This document shows, in pieces, positions 48,545 through 56,975 of a DNA stretch of 64,000 nt (positions within the stretch are counted from its first letter, which is position 1; each line of letters opens with the position of its first letter). Origin of the DNA: Chromobacterium phragmitis (lineage in GTDB: Bacteria; Pseudomonadota; Gammaproteobacteria; Burkholderiales; Chromobacteriaceae); the NCBI RefSeq assembly GCF_003325475.1, contig NZ_CP029495.1:1798001-1862000 (forward strand), read 5' to 3'. Both the position numbers and the translations under genes were made by a program. The notes below the pieces were generated by a model. That model was not told the origin of the DNA. It did no database searches and saw only the letters and a list, made by a program, of their open reading frames with translations.

Positions 48545-50566
48545 ATGAGCGCTTACCCGCACCTGCTGGCCCCGCTGGACCTGGGTTTCACCACGCTGAA
48601 AAACCGCGTGCTGATGGGTTCGATGCACACCGGCCTGGAAGAATCGCCGAACGGCTTCGAGAAAATGGCCGCCTTCTACGCCGAGCGCGCCAAGGGCGGC
48701 GTGGCGCTGATCGTCACCGGCGGCGTCGGCCCCAACCCGGAAGGCTGCGTGGCGGAAGGCGCGGCCCAGCTGTCCGACGCGCACGAAGTGCCGCAGCACA
48801 AGCTGATCACCGACGCCGTGCACGCGGCAGGCGGCAAGATCGCGCTGCAAATCCTGCACTCCGGCCGTTACAGCTTCCAGGAAAAGTGCGTGTCGGCCTC
48901 GCCCTTGATCGCGCCGATCAACTTCTACAAGCCGCGCGAGCTGTCCGACGCCGATGTCTGGCAAACCATCGCCGACTTCGCGCGCTGCGCCAAGCTGGCC
49001 CAGCAGGCCGGCTACGACGGCGTGGAAGTGATGGGTTCGGAAGGCTATCTGATCAACCAGTTCATCGCCCGCGCCACCAATAAGCGCGCCGACGACTGGG
49101 GCGGCAGCTTCGAAAACCGCATCCGCTTCGCCATCGAAACCGTCAAGGCGGTGCGCGAGGCGGCCGGCCCGGCATTCATCATCATCTACCGCCTGTCCAT
49201 GCTCGATCTGGTGCAGGACGGCAGCAGCTGGGACGAAGTGGCCCAGCTGGCGCGCGAGATCGAAAAGGCCGGCGCGACGATCATCAACACCGGCATCGGC
49301 TGGCATGAGGCCCGCGTGCCCACCATCGCCACCATGGTGCCGCGCGGCGGCTTCGCCTGGGTGACCAAGAAGCTGATGGGCGCGGTGAAGATCCCGCTGA
49401 TCACCACCAACCGCATCAACACGCCGGAAGTGGCCGAAGACATCCTGGCCAGCGGCTGCGCCGACATGGTGTCGATGGCGCGCCCCTTCCTGGCCGATCC
49501 GGACTTCGTCAACAAGGCGGCGGCAGGCCGCGGCGACGAGATCAACACCTGCATCGGCTGCAACCAGGCCTGTCTGGACCACATCTTCCAGGGCAAGCTG
49601 ACCTCCTGTCTGGTCAACCCGCGCGCCTGCCGCGAAACCGAGCTGAACTACGAGAAAACCGCCGCGCCGAAGAAGCTGGCGGTGGTGGGCGCCGGCCCCG
49701 CCGGCATGGCCTTCGCCACCGTCGCCGCCGAGCGCGGCCATGCGGTGACGCTGTTCGACGCCGCAGCCGAAATCGGCGGCCAGTTCAACGTGGCCAAGCA
49801 GATTCCGGGCAAGGAAGAGTTCTACGAAACGCTGCGCTACTTCCAGCGCCGCATCGAAACCACCGGCGTGGAGTTGAAGCTGAACACCCGCGTCGCCGCG
49901 GCCGACCTCGCCGGCTTCGACGAAGTCATCCTGGCCACCGGCATCGCGCCGCGCACGCCGGCCATCCCCGGCGTGGATCACCCCAAGGTGCTCAACTATC
50001 TGGACGTGCTCAAGCACAAGCAGCCGGTGGGCAAGAAGGTGGCCATCATCGGCGCCGGCGGCATCGGTTTCGACACCGCCGAATACCTGACCCACGAGGG
50101 CGAATCCACCTCGCTGAACACCGAGGCCTTCATGCGCGAGTGGGGCGTGGACATGACGGGCGAAACCGCCGGCGGCCTGGCGCCGCAAGGCCCGCAGCCG
50201 CATAAGAGCCCGCGCGAGGTCTACCTCTTGCAGCGCAAGACCAGCAAGGTGGGCGAGGGCCTGGGCAAGACCACCGGCTGGATCCACCGCGCCAGCCTGC
50301 AGATGAAGCGCGTGCAAATGTGGTCCGGCGTCAGCTACGACAAGATAGACGATGCCGGCCTGCACATCACGGTGAAGGGCGAGCAACAAGTGCTGCCGGT
50401 GGACAATGTGGTGATCTGCGCCGGCCAGGACCCGCTGCGCGAACTGCAGCAGCCGCTGCTGGACGCCGGCAAGACCGTGCACCTGATAGGCGGCGCCGAC
50501 GTGGCGGCCGAGCTGGACGCCAAGCGCGCCATCGACCAGGGCTCGCGGCTGGCCGCAGCCATCTGA
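48545..50566 (+). CDS. fadH: 2,4-dienoyl-CoA reductase (NADPH)
   Basis: Removes double bonds at even positions in unsaturated fatty acids during beta-oxidation. It is 673 aa: an FMN-binding TIM barrel (~1-330), a [4Fe-4S] site C336-x2-C339-x3-C343-x11-C355, then FAD and NADPH domains with VVGAGPAGMAF and AIIGAGGIGFDTAEYL. Catalytic residues are visible in YDGVEVMGSEGY (Tyr) and GIGWHEARVPT (His). The ATG has GAGGAAG upstream; the upstream frame extension to 48377 overlaps the promoter and is rejected. A terminator follows. Confidence 0.94.
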   Translation: MSAYPHLLAPLDLGFTTLKNRVLMGSMHTGLEESPNGFEKMAAFYAERAKGGVALIVTGGVGPNPEGCVAEGAAQLSDAHEVPQHKLITDAVHAAGGKIALQILHSGRYSFQEKCVSASPLIAPINFYKPRELSDADVWQTIADFARCAKLAQQAGYDGVEVMGSEGYLINQFIARATNKRADDWGGSFENRIRFAIETVKAVREAAGPAFIIIYRLSMLDLVQDGSSWDEVAQLAREIEKAGATIINTGIGWHEARVPTIATMVPRGGFAWVTKKLMGAVKIPLITTNRINTPEVAEDILASGCADMVSMARPFLADPDFVNKAAAGRGDEINTCIGCNQACLDHIFQGKLTSCLVNPRACRETELNYEKTAAPKKLAVVGAGPAGMAFATVAAERGHAVTLFDAAAEIGGQFNVAKQIPGKEEFYETLRYFQRRIETTGVELKLNTRVAAADLAGFDEVILATGIAPRTPAIPGVDHPKVLNYLDVLKHKQPVGKKVAIIGAGGIGFDTAEYLTHEGESTSLNTEAFMREWGVDMTGETAGGLAPQGPQPHKSPREVYLLQRKTSKVGEGLGKTTGWIHRASLQMKRVQMWSGVSYDKIDDAGLHITVKGEQQVLPVDNVVICAGQDPLRELQQPLLDAGKTVHLIGGADVAAELDAKRAIDQGSRLAAAI

Positions 50567-50586
50567 TCTCACCGGATCTTGCCTCG

Positions 50587-50611
50587 AAGCCCCCGCCTCG
50601 CGGGGGCTTTT
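50587..50611 (+). terminator. Terminator after fadH
   Basis: AAGCCCCCGC/GCGGGGGCTT stem with a three-base loop and four T. Confidence 0.85.
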
Positions 50612-50813
50612 CAATTGCAGAGCGTCCAGCCATCCCAGAACAGCCTTGGGGTCTGTGCTTTGCCCCGCCCGAAAGGCGGGAGCATGGCAGGCGGGGCATT
50701 GAAAACTCCGGGTTTGAACTGAGAATCTCGGCGGCTGCTTAATCCGGAGGCGGGCTTGGGCGACACTGAATGCCAGGTGCATTGGCATCGAACAGTCGAC
50801 AAGGAGCGCAAAC

Positions 50814-51200
50814 ATGATTCGCCAAGACGCGAAGTATCGGCAGGGCCTGGAGTTGATCGAGTTTCTGCATGGCGGGCATACCGGAGGAGAGCGTGTGGCC
50901 GCCGTGGCGGAAATCAGCCCCGATTTCGCCGACATGGCCATCGCCTGGGCCACCGGCCACATCCTGAGCCGTCCAGGCTTGGACCTGTCCACCCGCGAGC
51001 TGATCCTGGTGGCGGCCTGCGCCACCTAGGGATTCGCGTTGACGCAGCTGGTGGCGCACGCCGAGGCGGCATTGCGCGCCGGCGCCACCCGACAACAAAT
51101 ACACGAAACCATTTCGCAGCTGACGTTCTATGCCGGCGGGCCGGCAGTCAGCAATGCGCTGGTGGCGCTGAAGCACGTGCTGGGCGAAGCCCAGGCCTGA
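50814..51200 (+). pseudogene. Carboxymuconolactone-decarboxylase-like protein, interrupted by an amber codon
   Basis: Frame 50814-51200 would encode 128 aa: MIRQDAKYRQGLELIEFLHG, LSTRELILVAACAT, a TAG at 51027-51029, then GFALTQLVAHAEAALRAGAT to LKHVLGEAQA. Family members have A-T-L-G-F here, so one T-to-A change in a TTG leucine codon explains the stop, and the rest of the frame is intact on both sides. Family function: AhpD/CMD-like thiol or decarboxylase domain. Either a recent pseudogene, a suppressed codon, or a sequencing error. Confidence 0.8.
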
Positions 51201-51363
51201 TCATGCCGGCCCGCTTCCCGTGGGCTCTTTTCGCCTGTCGTGGCGGCGATTGCGCCGATTGTCATTGTATTTTCAGCAATAATTTGCCATTTTCATCATG
51301 AACCCGTGAAAACCCGTCCTTCCCATCCCGCCGGCGTGGCCGGCATGTTTTCGAGGAGCGTTC

Positions 51364-52356
51364 ATGAGACTCAGATTCCTGCTATGCCTGGCGCCGCTGA
51401 TGGCGTCCATGGCCTGGGCGGCCGAACCGCTGCCCGCCTTTCACGGCGACGCGCGGCAGTCATCGGCGTCCGGCCTGTCCTCCGGCGCTTTCATGGCGCT
51501 ACAGTACCAGGTGGCGTTTTCCGGCTCGGTGGTTGGCGCCGGCGTGGTGGCGGGCGGGCCATATTACTGCGCGCAGGGCACGCTGGCCGGCACGCCGGCC
51601 TGCATGAGCGGGCCGCCGCCCAAAGCCGCCCAGTTGCTGGCCAGCGCGGGGCAGTTCGCCGCCGCCGGCCGCATCGACCCCTTGGGCGAGTTGGCCAAGC
51701 GGCGGGTTTATCTGTTCAGCGGCAGCCAGGACAATACGGTGAAGACGCTGGTGGTGGACGCCGCCGCCGAGTTTTTCCGCCTGGCCGGCATGCCCGCCGC
51801 GCAGATCGCCTACGAGCGGCGGCTGCCGGCCGGCCATGCCCAGATCACACCGTCCTACGGCAACGATTGCGGCGCCACCGCCTCGCCCTATCTCAATCAT
51901 TGCCAATGGCAGGGCAAGGGCTACGACCAGGCCGGACTCATCCTGCAGCACATTTACGGCGCGTTGCGGCCCAAAGCGCCGACGCCGGCCGGGCGCATCG
52001 TCGCCTTTGACCAGAGGCCCTACGCCGCGTCGGGCAGCAGCCTGGCCGACGAAGGCTATGTCTACGTTCCGCGAGCCTGCGCCGACGGCGAGGCCTGCCG
52101 GGTCCACATCGCGCTGCATGGCTGCCAGCAGTACGCAGGCAAGGTGGGCGACGCCTTCTACGCCAATGCCGGCTACAACGGCTGGGCCGACGGCAACCAC
52201 ATCCTGGTGCTGTATCCGCAAACCACGACGTCGGCGCAGAACCCGCAGGGCTGTTGGGACTGGTTCGGCTACACCGGCGCGGCCTACGCCTGGAAAAGCG
52301 GCTTGCAGATGAAGGCGATCAAGCAGATGGCCGACCACCTGGTATCGGCGCGCTGA
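51364..52356 (+). CDS. Extracellular polyhydroxybutyrate depolymerase-like esterase
   Basis: 330-aa secreted hydrolase with a Sec signal peptide (cleavage near AWAAE, residues 16-21). The lipase box is G37-L-S39-S-G41 close to the N-terminus, an arrangement of type 2 short-chain PHA depolymerases, followed by VYLFSGSQDNTV and a His-containing HGCQQYAGKVGDAF. It has several cysteines for disulfides. It would degrade external poly-3-hydroxybutyrate. A single gene with its own promoter region at 51201-51363. Confidence 0.83.
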   Translation: MRLRFLLCLAPLMASMAWAAEPLPAFHGDARQSSASGLSSGAFMALQYQVAFSGSVVGAGVVAGGPYYCAQGTLAGTPACMSGPPPKAAQLLASAGQFAAAGRIDPLGELAKRRVYLFSGSQDNTVKTLVVDAAAEFFRLAGMPAAQIAYERRLPAGHAQITPSYGNDCGATASPYLNHCQWQGKGYDQAGLILQHIYGALRPKAPTPAGRIVAFDQRPYAASGSSLADEGYVYVPRACADGEACRVHIALHGCQQYAGKVGDAFYANAGYNGWADGNHILVLYPQTTTSAQNPQGCWDWFGYTGAAYAWKSGLQMKAIKQMADHLVSAR

Positions 52357-52362
52357 GCGCGA

Positions 52363-52396
52363 AAATGGCCATGCCCCGCCTGAGCGGGGCATGGCC
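52363..52396 (-). terminator. Terminator downstream of aroG
   Basis: Arms GGCCATGCCCCGC/GCGGGGCATGGCC (13 bp, perfect) around CTGA, with T4 on the minus strand. It also lies just past the depolymerase stop. Confidence 0.85.
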
Positions 52397-52424
52397 GCTG
52401 CAGTCGCCGAAAAGGGCGAGCCGC

Positions 52425-53486
52425 TTATTCGCCGCGGGCGCGGCGCGCCTTGACCGCGTCGGCCAGCTGGCGCAGCAACTTTTCGGTATCGTCCCAGCCC
52501 AGGCAGCCATCGGTGATGCTCTGGCCGTACTTCAGCTCGCAGCCCGGCTTCTGGTCCTGGCGGCCCTCCACCAGATGGCTTTCCACCATCACCCCGAAGA
52601 TGTTTTGGTCGCCGCCGGCGATCTGGCCGGCGACGTCGGCGCTGACCTCCATCTGGCGGCGGTAGTCCTTGCGGCTGTTGGCGTGGCTGAAATCCACCAT
52701 CAGCTTGTGCGGCAGGCCGACGGCGGTCAGCTCGGCGGCGGCGGCGCGCACGTGCTCGGCAGAGTAATTGGGCTCCTTGCCGCCGCGCAGGATCACGTGG
52801 CAGTCCGGATTGCCGCCAGTGGAGACGATGGCGGAGTGGCCGGTTTTGGTCACCGACAGGAAATGGTGCGGCACGCTGGACGAGCGGATGGCGTCGACGG
52901 CGATCCTCAGATTGCCGTCGGTGCCGTTCTTGAAGCCCACCGGGCAGGACAGGCCGGAGGCCAGCTCGCGGTGCACCTGGCTCTCGGTGGTGCGCGCGCC
53001 GATGGCGCCCCAACTGATCAGGTCGGCGAAGTACTGCGGCGTGATCATGTCCAGGAATTCGGTGGCGGCCGGCATGCCCATGCTGTTCAGCGTCAGCAGC
53101 AGGCGGCGCGCGATGCGCAGGCCGGCGTTGATGTCGTAGGACTCGTTCAGGTGCGGATCGTTGATCAGGCCCTTCCAGCCGACGGTAGTGCGCGGCTTCT
53201 CGAAGTAGACGCGCATCACCACCACCAGCTCGTCCGCCAGCGCCTGGCGCAGCGGCGCCAGCTTCTGCGCATACTCTACGGCGGCGTCGACATCGTGGAT
53301 GGAACAGGGGCCGATCACCACCAGCAGGCGGTCATCCTCGCCGCGCAACAGGGCCGAAATCTCGCGACGGGTGTTGTAGATCAGCTCGGAGGCCGATTCG
53401 CTGATCGGCAGCTCATACAGGTGGGCGATCGGAGGAAGCAGTTCCTTGATTTCGCGGATTCTGACGTCGTCGGTCTGGCGTTGCAT
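52425..53486 (-). CDS. aroG: 3-deoxy-D-arabino-heptulosonate-7-phosphate (DAHP) synthase
   Basis: First enzyme of the shikimate pathway (PEP plus erythrose-4-phosphate). It is 353 aa of the class Ialpha type: LLVVIGPCSIHD, VVMRVYFEKPRTTVGWKGLINDP, ARTTESQVHRELASGLSCPVGFKNGT and LMVDFSHANSRKD hold the metal and PEP ligands. The subtype (Phe-, Tyr- or Trp-sensitive) cannot be fixed with certainty; the first-named is the closest by eye. Start 53486 is preferred (AAGGGAC upstream); an ATG at 53564 would add 26 residues. Confidence 0.93.
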   Translation of the reverse strand: MQRQTDDVRIREIKELLPPIAHLYELPISESASELIYNTRREISALLRGEDDRLLVVIGPCSIHDVDAAVEYAQKLAPLRQALADELVVVMRVYFEKPRTTVGWKGLINDPHLNESYDINAGLRIARRLLLTLNSMGMPAATEFLDMITPQYFADLISWGAIGARTTESQVHRELASGLSCPVGFKNGTDGNLRIAVDAIRSSSVPHHFLSVTKTGHSAIVSTGGNPDCHVILRGGKEPNYSAEHVRAAAAELTAVGLPHKLMVDFSHANSRKDYRRQMEVSADVAGQIAGGDQNIFGVMVESHLVEGRQDQKPGCELKYGQSITDGCLGWDDTEKLLRQLADAVKARRARGE

Positions 53487-53566
53487 GCGGTAGTCCCTTG
53501 TGGCTATTTCGTTTTCTGCATAGCAGCAAGATAACCGGATTTGTCGACAGGTGACAACCGCCAAGC

Positions 53567-53598
53567 AAAAGCGCCACGGCCTGGCGGCGGTGGCGCTT
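53567..53598 (-). terminator. Terminator downstream of dksA
   Basis: AAGCGCCAC/GTGGCGCTT with a 12-base loop and T4 on the minus strand. Confidence 0.7.
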
Positions 53599-53618
53599 GG
53601 TGTGGGAAGGAACGACGC

Positions 53619-54029
53619 TTAGTCGGCGTACTGGCGCTTCATGCGCTCGCGGCGCTCTTGCGCCTCCACCGACAGCGTGGCGGTCGGGCGGGCCATCAGG
53701 CGCTTCAGGCCGATCGGCTCGCCGGTGTCTTCGCAGAAGCCGTAGGAGCCGTCTTCGATCTGGCGGATGGACGCCTGGATCTTCTGCAGCAGCTTGCGCT
53801 CGCGGTCGCGGGTGCGCAGCTCCAGCGCGTACTCTTCTTCCAGAGTGGCGCGGTCGGCAGGATCAGGGGTCGCTTCCTGTTCCTGCAGGTGATTGGCAGT
53901 GGCGTTGGCGTTTACCAGCAACTCCTGCTGCATTTGCAACAACCGTTCCTTGAAGAATTCAAGGTGGTCGGCGTTCATGTAGTCATCGCCTTCCCAGTTG
54001 AGGATATCCTGTTCGGTCAGCTTGGCCAT
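53619..54029 (-). CDS. dksA: RNA polymerase-binding regulator DksA (cysteine-poor type)
   Basis: 136-aa factor that enters the RNA polymerase secondary channel and works with ppGpp. The coiled-coil helices run through residues ~20-95 (FFKERLLQMQQELLVNANAT), with the D-x-x-D tip in TPDPADRATLEEE. The zinc-finger region keeps only one of four cysteines: FCEDTGEPIGLKRL ... ATLSVEAQERRE, so zinc is unlikely to be bound; this is the form seen in many alpha- and beta-proteobacteria. Start 54029 has GGAAG upstream; 54047 would add six residues. Confidence 0.9.
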   Translation of the reverse strand: MAKLTEQDILNWEGDDYMNADHLEFFKERLLQMQQELLVNANATANHLQEQEATPDPADRATLEEEYALELRTRDRERKLLQKIQASIRQIEDGSYGFCEDTGEPIGLKRLMARPTATLSVEAQERRERMKRQYAD

Positions 54030-54236
54030 GTTTGGTGCTTCCAGCATAGAGTTGGCAACAGGCGGAGAAGATTACCGGCGGGATTATGTTTGCGCAACTG
54101 TATTAAGCGCGAATCCCAATAATTCACCGGCTGCCGCTAACTTTTTATATAGCCCGGTTCGGTACCGATAACAAGTCCGCCCAAATTGGCAGAAATTAAT
54201 AGGAACGACGGTTTCGACCCCGCGTTCCCCAACAAG

Positions 54237-54264
54237 TTCAAAGGCGGCAATCGCCGCCTTTGAA
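54237..54264. terminator. Stem-loop between dksA and the cytochrome gene
   Basis: Perfect 12-bp arms TTCAAAGGCGGC/GCCGCCTTTGAA; a second stem GAGTCCG/CGGACTT follows at about 54272-54289. No T run; possibly the 3' stem of the minus-strand cytochrome transcript. The remaining intergenic space 54030-54314 holds the dksA promoter region; no site was recognised. Confidence 0.5.
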
Positions 54265-54314
54265 CGGTGGCGAGTCCGTTGCGGACTTGCCTCATGACAG
54301 AGCGGGCCCTGTGT

Positions 54315-54620
54315 TTATTTCTGGCTCAGCACCCACTTCACCAAGGCCTTCAAATCGGCGTCGGGAATATTCGGATGCGGCGTCATCGGCACCGGGCCCC
54401 AGACGCCGGAGCCGCCGTTTTTCACCTTGGCGATCAGCTTGGCCTCTGCGCCCTTGTCGCCGGCGTATTTCTTGGCCACGTCCTTGTACGATGGGCCCAC
54501 CAGTTTCTTGTCCACCGCATGACAGGCGGTACAGCTGTATTTTTGCGCCAACTGCAGATTGGCCATGGCCGGCGCGGCGGCGATGCCCAGCAGCAGGGCG
54601 GCGAGCAAGGTTTTTTTCAT
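54315..54620 (-). CDS. Monoheme cytochrome c (c551/c5-like)
   Basis: 101-aa periplasmic cytochrome with a signal peptide (MKKTLLAALLLGIAAAPAMA). The heme site is SCTACHAVD, with the Met axial ligand in GPVPMTPHPN and the closing helix DADLKALVKWVLSQK. Likely an electron donor to a terminal oxidase or peroxidase. Start 54620 gives the only clean signal peptide; the longer frame from 54677 adds no signal features. Confidence 0.88.
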   Translation of the reverse strand: MKKTLLAALLLGIAAAPAMANLQLAQKYSCTACHAVDKKLVGPSYKDVAKKYAGDKGAEAKLIAKVKNGGSGVWGPVPMTPHPNIPDADLKALVKWVLSQK

Positions 54621-54701
54621 GTGGTTCTCCCTATCGCGTTTCACGTGGCCGCCGCCCGTTTGGACGGCGGTTGTCAAAAGTATGACAAATAACCCGTTTC
54701 T

Positions 54702-55283
54702 TTATCCCATGACATTGAGTTGGGTCAAGAACACTGCTTCGAGCCAGTTGACCGGAGCGGCCAGAATCACCCACAGGATGATGGTCAGCGCCATCGGCGC
54801 CAGGTCGACGCCGCCGACCACCGCGCGGCGGAACGGCCGCAGGAACGGCCGGGTCAGGCTGTCCAACACCGGCGCCAGCGGATTGTAGGGATTGACCCAA
54901 CTGAGCACCGCCTGGACGATCACAGCGCCCAGCAGCAGCTTCAGCGACAGCTGGAACACCGCCAGCACCGACCACAGCGACAGCACCATCCAGGCCTGCG
55001 GCAGCGCGAAGATTTCCGGCCGCCACCACAGCAGCACCATCAGCACCCGCGCCAGCAGGCACACCAGCCAGGCCAGCAGCAGGGTGGCGGTGTCGTAGCT
55101 GCGCACCGAGGGCACCAGCTTGCGGGTCGGCAGCACCAGGAAGTTGGTGGCCGCCACCACGAACTGGCACAAGGGGTGCTTGAACGGCGCGTGGGCCACC
55201 TGCAGGTAAAAGCGCAGCACCAGCACCAGCGCGAACAGGTCGGTCAGCACCTGGATCAGGGATTGCAAGGTAGAAACGAACAT
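54702..55283 (-). CDS. yggT: YggT-family membrane protein
   Basis: 193-aa inner-membrane protein with two YggT-type repeats (each with paired membrane helices): FYLQVAHAPFKHPLCQFVVA with FLVLPTRKLVPS, and VLSWVNPYNPLAPVLDSLTRPFLRPFRR. Function is unsettled; family members are tied to osmotic or envelope homeostasis. It is downstream of proC by nine bases, and yggS-proC-yggT is a widely conserved order. Confidence 0.9.
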   Translation of the reverse strand: MFVSTLQSLIQVLTDLFALVLVLRFYLQVAHAPFKHPLCQFVVAATNFLVLPTRKLVPSVRSYDTATLLLAWLVCLLARVLMVLLWWRPEIFALPQAWMVLSLWSVLAVFQLSLKLLLGAVIVQAVLSWVNPYNPLAPVLDSLTRPFLRPFRRAVVGGVDLAPMALTIILWVILAAPVNWLEAVFLTQLNVMG

Positions 55284-55292
55284 GATGCGGCA

Positions 55293-56096
55293 TCACTCCT
55301 GGCTGAGTTCGCGGCCCATCTCGATCGAGCGGTCGCGGCAATCCATCGCGCCGGCGACGATGGCCGCCTTGACGCCTTCGGCTTCGAAGCGCGCGATCGC
55401 GCGCTCGGTGGTGCCGCCCTTGGACATCACGTTCCGGCGCAGTTCGGCTACCGGCAGCGGGCTCTGCCGCGCCAGCTCCACCGCGCCGTCGAAGGTGGCG
55501 AGCGCCAGCTCGCGCGCCTGAACTTCGCTGAAGCCGGCCTTCACCCCGGCCTCTATCAGGCTTTCGATGAAATAGAACACATAGGCCGGGCCGCTGCCGG
55601 AGACGCAAGTGATGTCGTCGATGCCGGTTTCTTCGCTCAGCCACACGGTGACGCCGGCGGCGCGCATGACGGTTTCGGCCGCCTCGCGGTCGGCGGCGCC
55701 CATCGCGGGGTCGGCGTACAGGCCGGACACCCCCTTGCCCACCATGGCCGGGGTGTTGGGCATCACCCGCACCACGCGGTCCGATCCCAGCCAGCGGCCA
55801 AGCGCGTCCAGCCGGATGCCGGCGGCGATGGATACCGCCAGCGCGCCGTTAAGCACAGGCGCCAACGCCAGACACAGCTCGCGCAGTTGCTGCGGCTTGA
55901 CCGCCAGCACCACTACGTCGTCGGCGGAAAAACGCTCGGGCAGCGTTTGGCCGCCGCTGCAGCCGAAGTCAGCGGCCAGCTGGTCCAGTTTGTCCTGCTG
56001 ATGCTCCACCACGTGGATGCGGTGGCCGCCCTGGCGGGCCAGGCCGCCGATGATGGCGCCGGCCATATTGCCGCCGCCGATGAAAGTGATCCGCAT
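55293..56096 (-). CDS. proC: Pyrroline-5-carboxylate reductase
   Basis: Last step of proline synthesis from pyrroline-5-carboxylate. It is 267 aa with ITFIGGGNMAGAIIGGL (NADPH fold), VLAVKPQQL, MPNTPAMVGKGVSG and the signature GSGPAYVFYFIESLIEAGVKAG plus SKGGTTERAI. The ATG at 56096 follows AGGGGAC. It sits between yggS and yggT in the usual order, about 53 bp after yggS. Confidence 0.95.
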   Translation of the reverse strand: MRITFIGGGNMAGAIIGGLARQGGHRIHVVEHQQDKLDQLAADFGCSGGQTLPERFSADDVVVLAVKPQQLRELCLALAPVLNGALAVSIAAGIRLDALGRWLGSDRVVRVMPNTPAMVGKGVSGLYADPAMGAADREAAETVMRAAGVTVWLSEETGIDDITCVSGSGPAYVFYFIESLIEAGVKAGFSEVQARELALATFDGAVELARQSPLPVAELRRNVMSKGGTTERAIARFEAEGVKAAIVAGAMDCRDRSIEMGRELSQE

Positions 56097-56149
56097 AGCG
56101 TCCCCTTGTGGATGCCTCGCCGTCCGGCGCGCGCCGGACGGCGTGGTGT

Positions 56150-56845
56150 TCAATGTTGGTAGTCGCGCTGGCCGAAGATGGCCGAACCCACCCGCACCAG
56201 AGTGGCGCCTTCGGCCACTGCGGCCTCCAGGTCGGCCGACATGCCCATGGACAGCGTGTCCAGCGCCAGGCCCTCGGCTTCCAGCGTTCGCTTCAGCTCG
56301 CGCAGGGCGGCGAACTGCGCCGCCAGCCGCGCCGCGTCCTCGGTCGGCTCCGGGATGCACATCAGGCCGCGCAGGCGCAGCCTGGGCAGCGCCGCCACCG
56401 CCCGGGCGAGCGAGGCGGCGTCCTCGGGCGCGCAGCCGCTCTTGCTGCTCTCGCCGGACACGTTGACCTGCACGCACACGTTCAGCGGCGGCAGGCCGTC
56501 CGGCCGCTGCGCCGACAGCCGCTCGGCTATCTTCTGCCGGTCTATCGAATGCGCCCAGTGCGCCAGCTCGGCGACGACGCGGGTTTTGTTCGACTGCAGG
56601 GGGCCGATGAAGTGCCATTCTATCTCCAGGCCGGCCAGCGCCTCGCACTTCTGTTGCAACTCCTGCACGTAATTCTCGCCGAAGGCGCGCTGGCCGCAGC
56701 CGTAGGCGTCGCGCACGTCGGCGGCGGGAAAGGTTTTGCTCACCGCCAGCAGCGCCACGCTCTCCGGCGCGCGGTCCGCGGCGGCACAGGCCGCGTCCAG
56801 ACGTTGTCTGACGCGGGACAGGCGGGAAGAGAGGGAATCGCTCAT
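56150..56845 (-). CDS. yggS: PLP homeostasis protein (YggS/PLPBP family)
   Basis: 231-aa PLP-binding TIM-barrel protein. The PLP lysine lies in LLAVSKTFPAADV, and GENYVQELQQKCEAL, EWHFIGPLQSNKTRVV, and LSMGMSADLEAAVAEGATLVRVGSAIFG complete the family pattern. It buffers free PLP and affects amino-acid pools; it is not an enzyme. Start 56845 is preferred over 56962, which would run over the pilT promoter region. Divergent from pilT. Confidence 0.94.
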   Translation of the reverse strand: MSDSLSSRLSRVRQRLDAACAAADRAPESVALLAVSKTFPAADVRDAYGCGQRAFGENYVQELQQKCEALAGLEIEWHFIGPLQSNKTRVVAELAHWAHSIDRQKIAERLSAQRPDGLPPLNVCVQVNVSGESSKSGCAPEDAASLARAVAALPRLRLRGLMCIPEPTEDAARLAAQFAALRELKRTLEAEGLALDTLSMGMSADLEAAVAEGATLVRVGSAIFGQRDYQH

Positions 56846-56975
56846 ATTGTTTTCATTTCCGTGAAGCGCCGGCCGGGGGATATCCGCCCGCCCGGCAAGC
56901 GCATACAATGGATTGCGGGCCGGCCATGCCAATGGGGAAACGGCGGGCGGCGACGATGTCATCGTGGAGGATTAT

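Noticed and set aside
50614..50760. GC-rich inverted segment after the fadH terminator as a small RNA
   Set aside because: It contains CCCGCC/GGCGGG stems but no promoter or terminator signature could be tied to a discrete RNA.
54237..54289. tmRNA or other structured RNA between dksA and the cytochrome gene
   Set aside because: Only two simple hairpins are visible; no tRNA-like part or CCA end.
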